Source: Bifidobacterium mizhiense | Lineage (GTDB): Bacteria > Actinomycetota > Actinomycetes > Actinomycetales > Bifidobacteriaceae | NCBI RefSeq assembly: GCF_020884755.1 | Contig: NZ_BPWE01000004.1 | Coordinates: forward strand, 124,001-188,000 | Direction of reading: 5' to 3' | Length of the DNA stretch: 64,000 nucleotides | Shown here: piece after piece, positions 1 to 7,378 of the stretch | Layout of the letters: every line of letters starts with the position of its first letter | How positions within the stretch are numbered: position 1 is the first letter of the stretch | Notes under the pieces: model-generated | What the model was told of the DNA's origin: nothing | The model's input: only the letters and a program-made list of their open reading frames with translations | Databases searched by the model: none | Program-made: the position numbers and the translations under genes

Positions 1-467
1 TGGAGGCCAACGGCTCTGACGAGGCCAAGTCCCTGGAGGGCAAGGCCGCTGTAGCCAACGCCCGCCTGGCCTACGAGCTCTTCGAGAAGGCCTTCGACAG
101 CGATCCTCGCTGGGCCGGCCTGGAAGCCAAGGGCGCCAAGCGTCAGCGTCCGCTCTGGGCCTCCACCGGCACCAAGAACGCCGCCTACTCCGACTGCAAG
201 TACGTGGACGAGCTGGTGGCCCCTGACGTGGTCAACACCATGCCTGAGAAGACCCTGAACGCTCTGGCCGATCACGGCAACGGCGCTCCCTCTGTCAAGG
301 GCACCTACGAGGAGAGCCACCAGGTGATGCAGAAGCTGGCAGACCTGGGCATCAGCATCAAGGATGTGACCGACAAGCTGGAGGCCGATGGCGTCGCCGC
401 CTTCATCGACTCCTGGGATTCGGTCCTCTCCGACGTGCAGAAGGGCATCGACCGCGTCAACGGCTGA
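1..467 (+). CDS. tal: Transaldolase, C-terminal part (5' end outside window)
   Basis: Open reading frame entering from the left edge (first full codon at base 3) and ending with TGA at 465-467. Transaldolase moves a dihydroxyacetone unit between sugar phosphates. In bifidobacteria it serves, with transketolase, in the fructose-6-phosphate shunt and pentose phosphate metabolism in the cytoplasm. The visible ~155 residues include the RPLWASTGTKN segment, which carries the phosphate-binding Ser/Arg region of the family, and the VNTMPEKTL segment close to the C-terminus, both typical of actinobacterial transaldolases. The catalytic Lys lies upstream, outside the window. A strong hairpin terminator follows 13 bases after the stop. 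The identification is secure; only the missing N-terminal half limits it. Confidence 0.93.
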   Translation, partial: EANGSDEAKSLEGKAAVANARLAYELFEKAFDSDPRWAGLEAKGAKRQRPLWASTGTKNAAYSDCKYVDELVAPDVVNTMPEKTLNALADHGNGAPSVKGTYEESHQVMQKLADLGISIKDVTDKLEADGVAAFIDSWDSVLSDVQKGIDRVNG

Positions 468-480
468 GCGCCTGACAATA

Positions 481-520
481 ATTGTGCCCCCGTCCGGCTC
501 AAACCGGACGGGGGCACAAT
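481..520. terminator. Bidirectional hairpin terminator between tal and hemH
   Basis: A perfect 17-bp stem (481-497 pairing with 504-520) with a 6-base loop sits between two convergent genes, tal (+) and hemH (-). The stem has a GC-rich core flanked by AAT/ATT, so in both directions it ends in a short A/T stretch. It probably ends transcription of both genes. Confidence 0.85.
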
Positions 521-529
521 TCGTATCAG

Positions 530-1453
530 TTACTCGGCCTTGGTCTCCTCGACCACCTGCTGCAGGGTGGCGATCAGGGCTGGGCTGTCGTTGGGCATGT
601 TCAGCCTGGTCAGGGTGCCGCCGGCGGACTCGATGGCCTTGGCCAGCTCCATGTCCACGTCGTAGCAGATCTCCAGGTTGTCGGCGATGAAGCCGATGGA
701 GGCGGAGACAATGGTCTCCATGCCGCTCTCAGTGATCAGATCCTTGGCCACCTTGACGAAATCAGGCCCGATCCAGGGCTCCTGGGTGCGGCCTGCCGAC
801 TGCCAGGCCAGCACGTACTGATCCTCATTGAGGCCGGCGGCCTGGGCCACGGCATTGGACAGACCGATGACCTCATCCTTGTAGGGGTCTCCTCCCTGGA
901 TGATGCGCAGGGGCAGGGAGTGGGCGCTGAAGATCACCTTGGTGTCCGGCCGGTCGGTCAGATCCTTCTTGGCCACCAGCTGGTCGCTCCAGAAGTGGAT
1001 CAGCTCCTGATGGTTCCACCAGGATCGCACCGGCAGGTATTCCATGCCCGGATGGGCCTCGATGGCCTTGCGGGCGCGGTTGTGGTAGTCCTCGCTCGAA
1101 TAGGAGGAGTACTGCGGGGCCAGGGGCAGGCCGATCACCCTGGTGATGCCATCGGCGGCGATCCGGTCGACCGCATCCTGGATGAAGGGGGTGATGTACT
1201 TCAGCCCCTCGTAGACCTTGTAGGCGCCGGGGTGGGCCTTGTCCAGCGCAGCCTGGAGGCCGTCGCGCTGGGCCGTGGTGATCCTGGCCAGGGGCGAGGG
1301 CAGACCGATGGCCTTGTAGCGGCCGACCAGCTGGTCCATGAGCGGCTTGGGCGGCTCCTGCCCATGGCGGATGTTGGTGTAGTACTCCCTGATGTCGGAC
1401 TCCTGGTAGGGGGTGCCGTACGCCATGAGGAGGACTGCTGTAGGTTCAGTCAT
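530..1453 (-). CDS. hemH: Coproporphyrin III ferrochelatase (HemH/CpfC), Firmicutes-like
   Basis: Inserts Fe2+ into a porphyrin; in Gram-positive bacteria the substrate is coproporphyrin III, giving coproheme. The 307-residue protein has the family motif MAYGTPY with Tyr12. It also has the two iron-site residues: His178 in FSAHSLP and Glu261 in GFIADNLE, matching His183 and Glu264 of the B. subtilis enzyme. Only one Cys (263) is present, so the [2Fe-2S] cluster of many actinobacterial ferrochelatases is absent. Overall the wording is close to the Bacillus protein. I chose ATG 1453 because AGAAG lies six bases upstream; a TTG at 1459 is the alternative. The start overlaps the end of the MFS gene by 8 bases, so it is the last gene of the hemQ-MFS-hemH operon. 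Confidence 0.93.
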   Translation of the reverse strand: MTEPTAVLLMAYGTPYQESDIREYYTNIRHGQEPPKPLMDQLVGRYKAIGLPSPLARITTAQRDGLQAALDKAHPGAYKVYEGLKYITPFIQDAVDRIAADGITRVIGLPLAPQYSSYSSEDYHNRARKAIEAHPGMEYLPVRSWWNHQELIHFWSDQLVAKKDLTDRPDTKVIFSAHSLPLRIIQGGDPYKDEVIGLSNAVAQAAGLNEDQYVLAWQSAGRTQEPWIGPDFVKVAKDLITESGMETIVSASIGFIADNLEICYDVDMELAKAIESAGGTLTRLNMPNDSPALIATLQQVVEETKAE

Positions 1454-2843
1454 CAGCAACTTCTTTCTGTGAAAATGGAATGCAGTATGTCAGGCCGATA
1501 TTGACCAGGGCTATGACGATGACCACCAGGAACATGTTCCTGTAGGAGGCCAGCCCGGCCTTTCCGCCCACCTTGCCCAGTTCAATGGCCGAGGCGAAGA
1601 GCAGGGGGGCGATGGTGGTGCCGATCTTCTTGCAGGCCGACAGCCCGCCGATGGCCTGCATACGGTTCTCGGGCCCGGCCAGCCTTCCGGCGATGACCTG
1701 GAGCGGCGAGGACATCATGGAGCCCATTCCGACCCCCATCAGGAAGGACAGGACCATGAAGAGCTGCAGGTTGTGCAGGGTCAGGGTGATCACCAAGGCC
1801 ATCAGGCCTATCAGCGATGAGGAGAAGACGAGGGTGGTCCGGTAGCCGAACTTGTCGACCAAGAGCCCGCCCAGCCAGGACCCGACCACAGAGCCGAGCC
1901 CGACGCCGACCATGACCATGCCGGCCGAGCGGACCGGGAGCCCGAAGACGGAGTGGACATAGGTCGGAATGTAGACGAAGAGAGAGAAGAACATGCCTCC
2001 CAGGGTCCCCAGCAGCAGGGTGAGCCCATAGGAGGGCAGCTTCAGCAGGCGGATGGGCAGGAAGGGCATGGTCTCGCTTGAACCGCCCAGATTGCGCTCA
2101 TGCACCAGGAAGACCGCGCCGGCCACCACGGTGACCAGGAGGCATCCGATGATCAGGCCCAGATAGGTCGTGCCGTACTGGAGGAAGGTGATCGCCACCA
2201 TCAGCAGGGCCAGAGCGATGCTGAAGGAGCCCAGGCCCAGGTAGTCGGTCTTCCAGGCGCGGTCGGTCTTCGAGTCGCCCATCATGAACCAGGCCAGAAT
2301 GAACAAAATGGCTAGGAAGGGCAGCATCATGAAGTAGTAGGCCCGCCATCCGTGGGTGATGCCCAGGAGCATGCCCGAAAGGACCGGGCTGACCATGGCG
2401 GAAAGCCCGGCGATGATGCCCACCGTGGAGACCTTCCTGCCCTGGTTGTTCCTGCGGGCGCGCTGCAGCAGGACGTTCATGGACAGGACCATGATGCCGC
2501 TGTCTCCCAGGGACTGGATGAACCGGCCCAGCAGCATGACCGCGTAGTTGGGCGAGACCGCCGTCATCAGACATCCAAGGAACCAGAAGGCCAGCTCCCA
2601 GAGGAAGACATTCCTGGTCCCGTGGGCGTCGGAGAGGTTGGAGGTGATGGGCGTGCCCACCACCAGGCCCAGGGTGTAGAGTCCGACCACCCAGGAGGAG
2701 CCCATGGTGGTCAGGCCGAAGGTCCGTGTGATGGACGGCAGCATGGTCGGCACCGCTCCCCCATCCAGCTGGGTGATGAAGACGATGACCATGAAGAACC
2801 ATATGGGCGTGGAAAGGATCGATCTTCGCTCTCTTGTCGTCAT
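1446..2843 (-). CDS. MFS transporter between hemQ and hemH, candidate porphyrin transporter
   Basis: A 465-residue integral membrane protein of the major facilitator superfamily. About 14 hydrophobic segments can be drawn, as in the DHA2 drug:H+ antiporter group. The N-terminal half carries the family features: the first helix with QLDGG, the D-A-H-G-T-R loop after TM2 in place of motif A, and LLGRFIQSLG in TM4. It lies 4 bases after hemQ and overlaps hemH by 8 bases, so all three genes are translated from one mRNA. The weak ribosome site at its own ATG suggests coupling to hemQ. Context makes a porphyrin or heme substrate likely, either uptake of coproporphyrin or export of porphyrin/heme. 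Substrate and direction cannot be read from the sequence, and a drug exporter in an accidental position is the alternative. Confidence 0.85.
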   Translation of the reverse strand: MTTRERRSILSTPIWFFMVIVFITQLDGGAVPTMLPSITRTFGLTTMGSSWVVGLYTLGLVVGTPITSNLSDAHGTRNVFLWELAFWFLGCLMTAVSPNYAVMLLGRFIQSLGDSGIMVLSMNVLLQRARRNNQGRKVSTVGIIAGLSAMVSPVLSGMLLGITHGWRAYYFMMLPFLAILFILAWFMMGDSKTDRAWKTDYLGLGSFSIALALLMVAITFLQYGTTYLGLIIGCLLVTVVAGAVFLVHERNLGGSSETMPFLPIRLLKLPSYGLTLLLGTLGGMFFSLFVYIPTYVHSVFGLPVRSAGMVMVGVGLGSVVGSWLGGLLVDKFGYRTTLVFSSSLIGLMALVITLTLHNLQLFMVLSFLMGVGMGSMMSSPLQVIAGRLAGPENRMQAIGGLSACKKIGTTIAPLLFASAIELGKVGGKAGLASYRNMFLVVIVIALVNIGLTYCIPFSQKEVADD

Positions 2844-2847
2844 GGTG

Positions 2848-3606
2848 TTACTGTCCCAACTGGTCCGTGAGCAGCCTGTCGATGCGCTCGGGATCGGTCC
2901 GGGTGCCTACCAGGAAGTAGGGGAATTCGCCGTAGATGGAGCTGGCTTCGATGTAGCGCATCTCGGTGACGATCTTCTTGAATTGGACCGGGTCGTCGGC
3001 GAACAGGGTGACGCCCCACTCGTAGTCGTCCAGGCCGATGGAGCCTGTCAGGATGATGGAGACCTTGCCGGCATAGGAGCGGCCGATCTTGCCGTGGTCG
3101 TGCATGTAGGCCTTGCGCTGGTCGTAGGGCAGCGTGTACCAGTTGGCGCCTGGAACTCGGGTTTTCGACATGGGATAGAAGCAGATGTAGGGCTTGTCGG
3201 GGGTCTTGGGGTGCAGGCTGGCATTGACGTAGGACCAGCCACGGTCCGTGGTCGGCTCGCCCGAGTAGAGGCCCACCTCGGTGACCGACACATAGGAGAT
3301 GGTCGGCTCCAGGTAATCGGATAGCCGCAGCTTCTCCAGGGAGGTCTCGACCTCCTGCAGCTGGTCCAGGGTCTCCCTGAGGACCATCAGGCCCAGGTCG
3401 GCCTTTTGCCCGTTGACCTGGCACCAGTAGTGGCTTCCCTGGCCCTGGGACTGGACCGCGTCCAGCTGTGCGGCCAGGGCCTTGAACTCATCCAGGCATT
3501 CCTGGCGTTCGCCCTGCGGCACCCGGCGCCACTTGGCCCAATCGATTTTCCAGAAGAGGTGAAGGCAAAACCAGCCCTCCAGACTCGGTGCAGCTTGCTC
3601 AGCCAT
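2848..3606 (-). CDS. hemQ: Coproheme decarboxylase (HemQ/ChdC), Firmicutes-type active site
   Basis: Member of the chlorite dismutase-like family that decarboxylates coproheme III to heme b, the last step of the coproporphyrin-dependent pathway. The protein is 252 residues from ATG 3606, chosen for AAGGAAG six bases upstream; an ATG at 3642 would add 12 residues without a good site. Key residues are visible. YPMSK holds the catalytic Tyr144 and the nearby Lys148, NWYTLP follows, and His171 in MHDHGKIGR is the proximal heme ligand. The GLDDYEW segment is conserved. This arrangement (YPM-x-K-x-R then NWY) is that of Bacillus/Staphylococcus/Listeria enzymes; actinobacterial enzymes normally read YPF-V-R-S-x-x-WY. 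It is the first gene of the operon with the MFS gene and hemH. Confidence 0.92.
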   Translation of the reverse strand: MAEQAAPSLEGWFCLHLFWKIDWAKWRRVPQGERQECLDEFKALAAQLDAVQSQGQGSHYWCQVNGQKADLGLMVLRETLDQLQEVETSLEKLRLSDYLEPTISYVSVTEVGLYSGEPTTDRGWSYVNASLHPKTPDKPYICFYPMSKTRVPGANWYTLPYDQRKAYMHDHGKIGRSYAGKVSIILTGSIGLDDYEWGVTLFADDPVQFKKIVTEMRYIEASSIYGEFPYFLVGTRTDPERIDRLLTDQLGQ

Positions 3607-3719
3607 GAGCACTTCCTTTCGCTTGCTTAGCTTGCACGACATTGTGTGATGCGCCGCTCGTCGGGCACACCATTCTCTACTCTATCCGTCAGGCGGCTGA
3701 ATCGTTGGATTATCGGTGC

Positions 3720-3750
3720 ATTGTGAATGACATATTCTGGTAATCGTCAA
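3720..3750 (-). promoter_or_regulatory. hemQ: Candidate promoter of the hemQ-MFS-hemH operon
   Basis: On the minus strand TTGACG (3745-3750) is followed 19 bases later by CACAAT (3720-3725). Both are partial matches to sigma-70 -35 and -10 boxes, and the spacing is long. They lie in the A/T-richer 180 bases between the secG terminator and the hemQ start, the only intergenic room the operon has. No clear operator repeat was seen. Confidence 0.3.
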
Positions 3751-3786
3751 GGACTATGAGCACTGCACTAAAGTCATCCTGATACA

Positions 3787-3812
3787 GAAAAACCCCGGTC
3801 AATGCCGGGGTT
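3787..3812 (-). terminator. Rho-independent terminator of pgk-tpiA-secG
   Basis: An 8-bp stem (AACCCCGG at 3791-3798 with CCGGGGTT at 3805-3812) and a 6-base loop, followed on the minus strand by TTTTTCTG. It lies 28 bases after the secG stop and separates the glycolytic operon from the heme operon. Confidence 0.85.
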
Positions 3813-3840
3813 CAGGTATTTCAGGTATTGTCTGCTGGAA

Positions 3841-4089
3841 TCAGGCCAGCTTGTACTTGGTAATGAGATCCAAGGCGATGATGATAGCCACCCAGATCAG
3901 GGCCACGATGATGGTCAGCCGGTTCAGGTTCTTCTCGGCTGCGCCTGAGGTGCCGGCGTTGGAGCCGATTCCGCCACCGAACATGTCGGACAGGCCGCCG
4001 CCCTTGCCCTTGTGCAACAGAATCAGCATGGTCAGCAGTATGCTGGCGAGGATCACAACGACTTCGAGCACAATCTTGACAATGGTCAC
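3841..4089 (-). CDS. secG: Protein-export membrane protein SecG
   Basis: Small subunit of the SecYEG translocation channel in the cytoplasmic membrane. The 82-residue protein has two hydrophobic helices (about residues 2-22 and 54-74). Between them is the Gly-rich loop KGKGGGLSDMFGGG with SNAGTSGAAEKNL, typical of actinobacterial SecG. I take GTG 4089 as start because GGAGG lies eight bases upstream; the upstream ATG codons at 4104 and 4122 would fall on or before this site. It is the last gene after pgk and tpiA, 60 bases downstream of tpiA, an order common in Gram-positive bacteria, and it is followed by a strong terminator. Confidence 0.9.
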   Translation of the reverse strand: MTIVKIVLEVVVILASILLTMLILLHKGKGGGLSDMFGGGIGSNAGTSGAAEKNLNRLTIIVALIWVAIIIALDLITKYKLA

Positions 4090-4149
4090 GGCACATACCT
4101 CCATGTAAGGAACTGGGAACAAGTATACAGATACCCGGGGAAAAACGCA

Positions 4150-4932
4150 TCAACCCTTGGCAGCCAGTCGCACGATCCGCGCGAACTCCTCCACATCAAG
4201 GGAGGCACCGCCCACCAGAAAGCCGTCCACGTCCGGCTGGGTGATCATCTGGGAGGCGTTTTTGGAGGTGACCGAGCCGCCGTAGAGGATGCGCACGGCC
4301 TGGCCGGCAGGCTCTCCGAACTTGCCTGAGATGTGGTCGCGGATGGCCCGGGCGGCCTGCTGGGCGGTGTCCGGGGTGGCCACCATGCCGGTGCCGATGG
4401 CCCAGACTGGTTCGTAGGCCACAATCAGGTTTTCCATGTCCTCCTTGGCCAGGTCCCGGGTGACGTCGTTGACCTGGCCAACGGCGAAGTCCAGCTGGAT
4501 GCCCTGGCGGCGCTCCTCGTAGCTCTCCCCCACGCAGAGGATGGGCTTCATGCCCGCAGCCAGGACGGCACGGACCTGGTCGACGATGTTGGCATCGTCC
4601 TCGGGATGGTACTTGCGTCGCTCGGAGTGGCCCACGATGACGTAGCTGCAGCCCAGCTGAGCCAGCATATCCGCGGACACGTCCCCGGTGAAGGCTCCCT
4701 GGGCGGTGACGGAGACGGCCTGGGCCCCGTATTCGATGGGCAGGTTGTCGGCCTCCACCAGCACCTGGACGGAGCGCAGGGCGGTGAAGGCGGGCATCAG
4801 CGCCACCTGGCAGCGCCTGCGGTCGAAGTGGGCGTCGCGCAGGAGCCAGGCCAGCTTCTGCACGAAATAGGTGGCTTCCAGGTGGTCGAAGTTCATCTTC
4901 CAATTACCGGCCACCAGGGGAATGCGTGCCAT
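4150..4932 (-). CDS. tpiA: Triosephosphate isomerase
   Basis: Interconverts dihydroxyacetone phosphate and glyceraldehyde 3-phosphate in the cytoplasm. The 260-residue protein has the usual length and all key motifs: GNWKMN near the N-terminus (catalytic Lys), GHSERR (catalytic His), AYEPVWAIGTG (catalytic Glu and the flexible loop) and the phosphate-binding LYGGSV. The start at ATG 4932 is set by GGAAAGG six bases upstream; the ATG at 4947 falls inside that site. It lies 90 bases after pgk, with a hairpin in between, and 60 bases before secG. It is probably co-transcribed with both. Confidence 0.96.
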   Translation of the reverse strand: MARIPLVAGNWKMNFDHLEATYFVQKLAWLLRDAHFDRRRCQVALMPAFTALRSVQVLVEADNLPIEYGAQAVSVTAQGAFTGDVSADMLAQLGCSYVIVGHSERRKYHPEDDANIVDQVRAVLAAGMKPILCVGESYEERRQGIQLDFAVGQVNDVTRDLAKEDMENLIVAYEPVWAIGTGMVATPDTAQQAARAIRDHISGKFGEPAGQAVRILYGGSVTSKNASQMITQPDVDGFLVGGASLDVEEFARIVRLAAKG

Positions 4933-4960
4933 ACCAGACCTTTCCATCCGCGCAACAACA

Positions 4961-5005
4961 GCAATGCCGGGCCGCCGGATGCGAAACCCGGTGACCCGGC
5001 ATTGC
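4961..5005 (-). terminator. Intergenic hairpin between pgk and tpiA
   Basis: A perfect 11-bp stem (4961-4971 with 4995-5005) around a 23-base loop that contains further self-complementary sequence. On the minus strand it is followed only by TGTTGTTG. It is therefore a weak terminator at best and may instead be an attenuator or an mRNA-processing/stability element that sets pgk above tpiA expression. Confidence 0.5.
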
Positions 5006-5022
5006 CCGTCTGTCTGCCGATT

Positions 5023-6219
5023 TTACTCCAGCACCTTCAGACCGGGAAGCTCCTTGCCCTCAAGGAACTCCAGCGAAGCGCCGCCGCCGGTGGAGATGTG
5101 CGAGAAGCCATCCTCGGGGAAGCCCAGGTTGCGCACGGCCGAGGCGGAATCGCCGCCGCCGACGATGGTGAAGGCTCCGGCCTTGGTGGCGTCAACCAGG
5201 CCCTGGGCCACAGCCCGGGTGCCGTCGGCGAATGCCGGGAACTCGAAGACGCCCATGGGCCCGTTCCAGACCACGGTCTTGGAGTCCACGATCTTGTCGT
5301 GGAAGAGCTTCTGGGAGTCGGGACCGATGTCCAGACCCATCTTGTCTGCGGGGATGCCGTCGGCAGGGACCACCTGATGAGGCGAATCCGCCTTGAACTC
5401 GTCAGCCACCACGATGTCTGTGGGCAGGACCAGCTCCACGCCCTTCTCGCGGGCGGTGGCGATGTAGCCCTTGACGGTATCGACCTGATCCTCCTCCAGC
5501 AGGGAGGAACCGACCTCATAGCCCTCGGCCTTGAGGAAGGTGAAGACCATGCCGCCGCCGATGACCAGACGGTCGGCCTTGCTGAGCAGGTTCTCGATGA
5601 CGCCCAGCTTGTCGGAGACCTTGGAGCCGCCCAGGACCACAGTGAAGGGCCGCTCGGGGTTCTCGGTCGCCTTGGACAGGGCCTTGACCTCCTTCTCGAC
5701 CAGCAGGCCTGCTGCGGAGGGCAGGAACTTGGCCACGGAGTAGTTGGAGCCCTGGGCGCGGTGGACCACGCCGAAGCCATCGGAGACGAAGACATCGCCC
5801 AGGTCGGCGATCTTGCGGGCGTAGGCATCGCGCTCAGCCTCGTCCTTGCTGGTCTCCTCGGGGTTGTAGCGCACGTTCTGCAGCAGAACCACGTCGCCGT
5901 CGTTCATGGCGGCCACCTTGGCATGGGCATCGGGACCATAGGTGTCCTCGGCCAGAGGAACCTGCACGCCCAGCAGCTCGCCCAGACGAGCGGCCACGGG
6001 GGCCAGGCTCAGCTCGGGAACAACCTTGCCCTTGGGGCGACCCAGGTGGGCCATGAGGATGACCTTGGCGCCCTGACCACGAAGCTGCTCGATGGTTGGC
6101 AGAGCGGCGCGGATGCGGCCGTCGTCCGTAATGGTGGTGCCGTCCAGCGGCACGTTGAAGTCCGCGCGGACGAGCACGCGCTTGCCCTTGAGATCACCGA
6201 GGCTCTTCAGTGTTTTCAT
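5023..6219 (-). CDS. pgk: Phosphoglycerate kinase
   Basis: Transfers phosphate from 1,3-bisphosphoglycerate to ADP, one of the ATP-forming steps of the lower glycolytic part of the bifid shunt. The 398-residue protein has the N-terminal substrate-binding ADFNVPLD motif and HLGRP. The C-terminal nucleotide domain has [21 protein letters not shown] and [12 protein letters not shown] 6219 is preferred because AAAGGA precedes it; the ATG at 6246 has no site. It is first in the operon pgk-tpiA-secG. A CRP-like palindrome lies about 70 bases upstream of the start. Confidence 0.96.
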   Translation of the reverse strand: MKTLKSLGDLKGKRVLVRADFNVPLDGTTITDDGRIRAALPTIEQLRGQGAKVILMAHLGRPKGKVVPELSLAPVAARLGELLGVQVPLAEDTYGPDAHAKVAAMNDGDVVLLQNVRYNPEETSKDEAERDAYARKIADLGDVFVSDGFGVVHRAQGSNYSVAKFLPSAAGLLVEKEVKALSKATENPERPFTVVLGGSKVSDKLGVIENLLSKADRLVIGGGMVFTFLKAEGYEVGSSLLEEDQVDTVKGYIATAREKGVELVLPTDIVVADEFKADSPHQVVPADGIPADKMGLDIGPDSQKLFHDKIVDSKTVVWNGPMGVFEFPAFADGTRAVAQGLVDATKAGAFTIVGGGDSASAVRNLGFPEDGFSHISTGGGASLEFLEGKELPGLKVLE

Positions 6220-6287
6220 GCGTATCCTTTCTGACTGCGGGTCCATGCGCCCGCTCCCCTGCCATGGTACTCAGGCAGACCGACCTG

Positions 6288-6303
6288 TGTGAGATATCTC
6301 ACT
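6288..6303. promoter_or_regulatory. CRP/GlxR-like palindrome upstream of pgk
   Basis: TGTGAGATATCTCACT contains the perfect 14-bp palindrome GTGAGATATCTCAC and fits TGTGA-N2-TA-N2-TCAC, the CRP/GlxR-type operator, in all but the last base. It lies 69 bases before the pgk start and overlaps the whiA stop codon. Which regulator would bind is not known from the window. Confidence 0.45.
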
Positions 6304-7258
6304 CTTGTTTTGCCTGTTCCTCGGCCCTCTTCTTTTCGACCTTGGTGGCCAGCTGCAGCAGACGGCGGATGCGTCCGGCGATGGCATCCTTGGTGACCGG
6401 CGGATCGGCCAGACGGCCCAGCTCTTCGAGGGAGGCCTCCCTGTGGTCCAGACGAAGCTGGCCGGCTGCACGCAGGTTCTCGGGAATGTCGTCGCCCAGA
6501 ATCTGGAAGGCCTTGGTGACCTTGGCGCTGGCCTCGACGGCGGCCTTGGCGGAGCGGCGCATATTGGCGTCATCGAAGTTGGCCAGGCGGTTGGCCTTGC
6601 CGCGGGATTCACCGTCGCTGCGCTTGCCTGTCCACTCGCGGGAGGACTTGGGGGCGCCCATCAGGTTGAGCATGCGTTCGATGACGTCCGGGTCACGCAG
6701 GGTGACGCGCTCGGAGCTGCGCACCTGGCGGGCCTTGGCGTTGATGCCCAGACGGCGGGCGGCGCCCACCAATGCCAGGGCGGCCTCGGATCCGGGGCAG
6801 ACGATCTCCAGGTAGGAGGCCTTGCCAGGGTCGGACAGCTCGCCATGGGCCAGGAAGGCTCCTCGCCATGCGGCCTTGACCTGCGCGATGTTGCCGGAGA
6901 CGATGTCGGCGGGAAGACCACGAACCGGATGCTTGCGGCGGTCCAGCAGACCGGTCTGCAGGGCCAGGGCGCCACCTGCCCGCAGCACGCGGACCGAGTA
7001 GCGGGTCAGGTTGCCGGTGGGGGCCTGACGCTTGACCTGGATCAGATCGGAATCATGGCCGTAGACGTCCCTGATGGTGTTCTGCAACCACTGCGCTGCC
7101 GGCAGGGAGTCGAATTGTGCTTCCACCACAATGTGACGCTGAATGATGTGCAGACCGCCGCCGAAGCGGATCATAGCCGCCGATTGTGCTTTCTTGGCAG
7201 AGGGGGGTTCGTTGTCAATCGCGGCCAGCTCGCTTTTGACATCATCAAGTAGGGCCAA
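6299..7258 (-). CDS. whiA: Sporulation/cell-division regulator WhiA
   Basis: DNA-binding protein conserved in Gram-positive bacteria. In Streptomyces it controls sporulation septation; in non-sporulating relatives it affects cell division. The 319-residue protein has an N-terminal pair of degenerate LAGLIDADG-like domains (for example RFGGGLHI) and a C-terminal helix-turn-helix ([25 protein letters not shown]). The start is TTG 7258, preceded seven bases upstream by GTAGGAGG; it gives the family's usual beginning [10 protein letters not shown]. The longer open frame to 7333 has no ribosome site and no family similarity. It lies 120 bases after rapZ, so it may have its own promoter. Confidence 0.94.
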   Translation of the reverse strand: MALLDDVKSELAAIDNEPPSAKKAQSAAMIRFGGGLHIIQRHIVVEAQFDSLPAAQWLQNTIRDVYGHDSDLIQVKRQAPTGNLTRYSVRVLRAGGALALQTGLLDRRKHPVRGLPADIVSGNIAQVKAAWRGAFLAHGELSDPGKASYLEIVCPGSEAALALVGAARRLGINAKARQVRSSERVTLRDPDVIERMLNLMGAPKSSREWTGKRSDGESRGKANRLANFDDANMRRSAKAAVEASAKVTKAFQILGDDIPENLRAAGQLRLDHREASLEELGRLADPPVTKDAIAGRIRRLLQLATKVEKKRAEEQAKQE

Positions 7259-7378
7259 GAGCCGTCCTCCTACGAAAAAATACTGAAAAATGAATACTTC
7301 TTGGCCGCGCGACACACCTGCCGTGCCGACCACCGGATTACTGTGATACCGAATATCTTGGACAAATTGCGCCTTTGG

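Noticed and set aside
4333..6234. Plus-strand open frame of 633 codons opposite tpiA and pgk
   Set aside because: Complement of two glycolytic genes with all motifs intact; composition is that of an antisense shadow.
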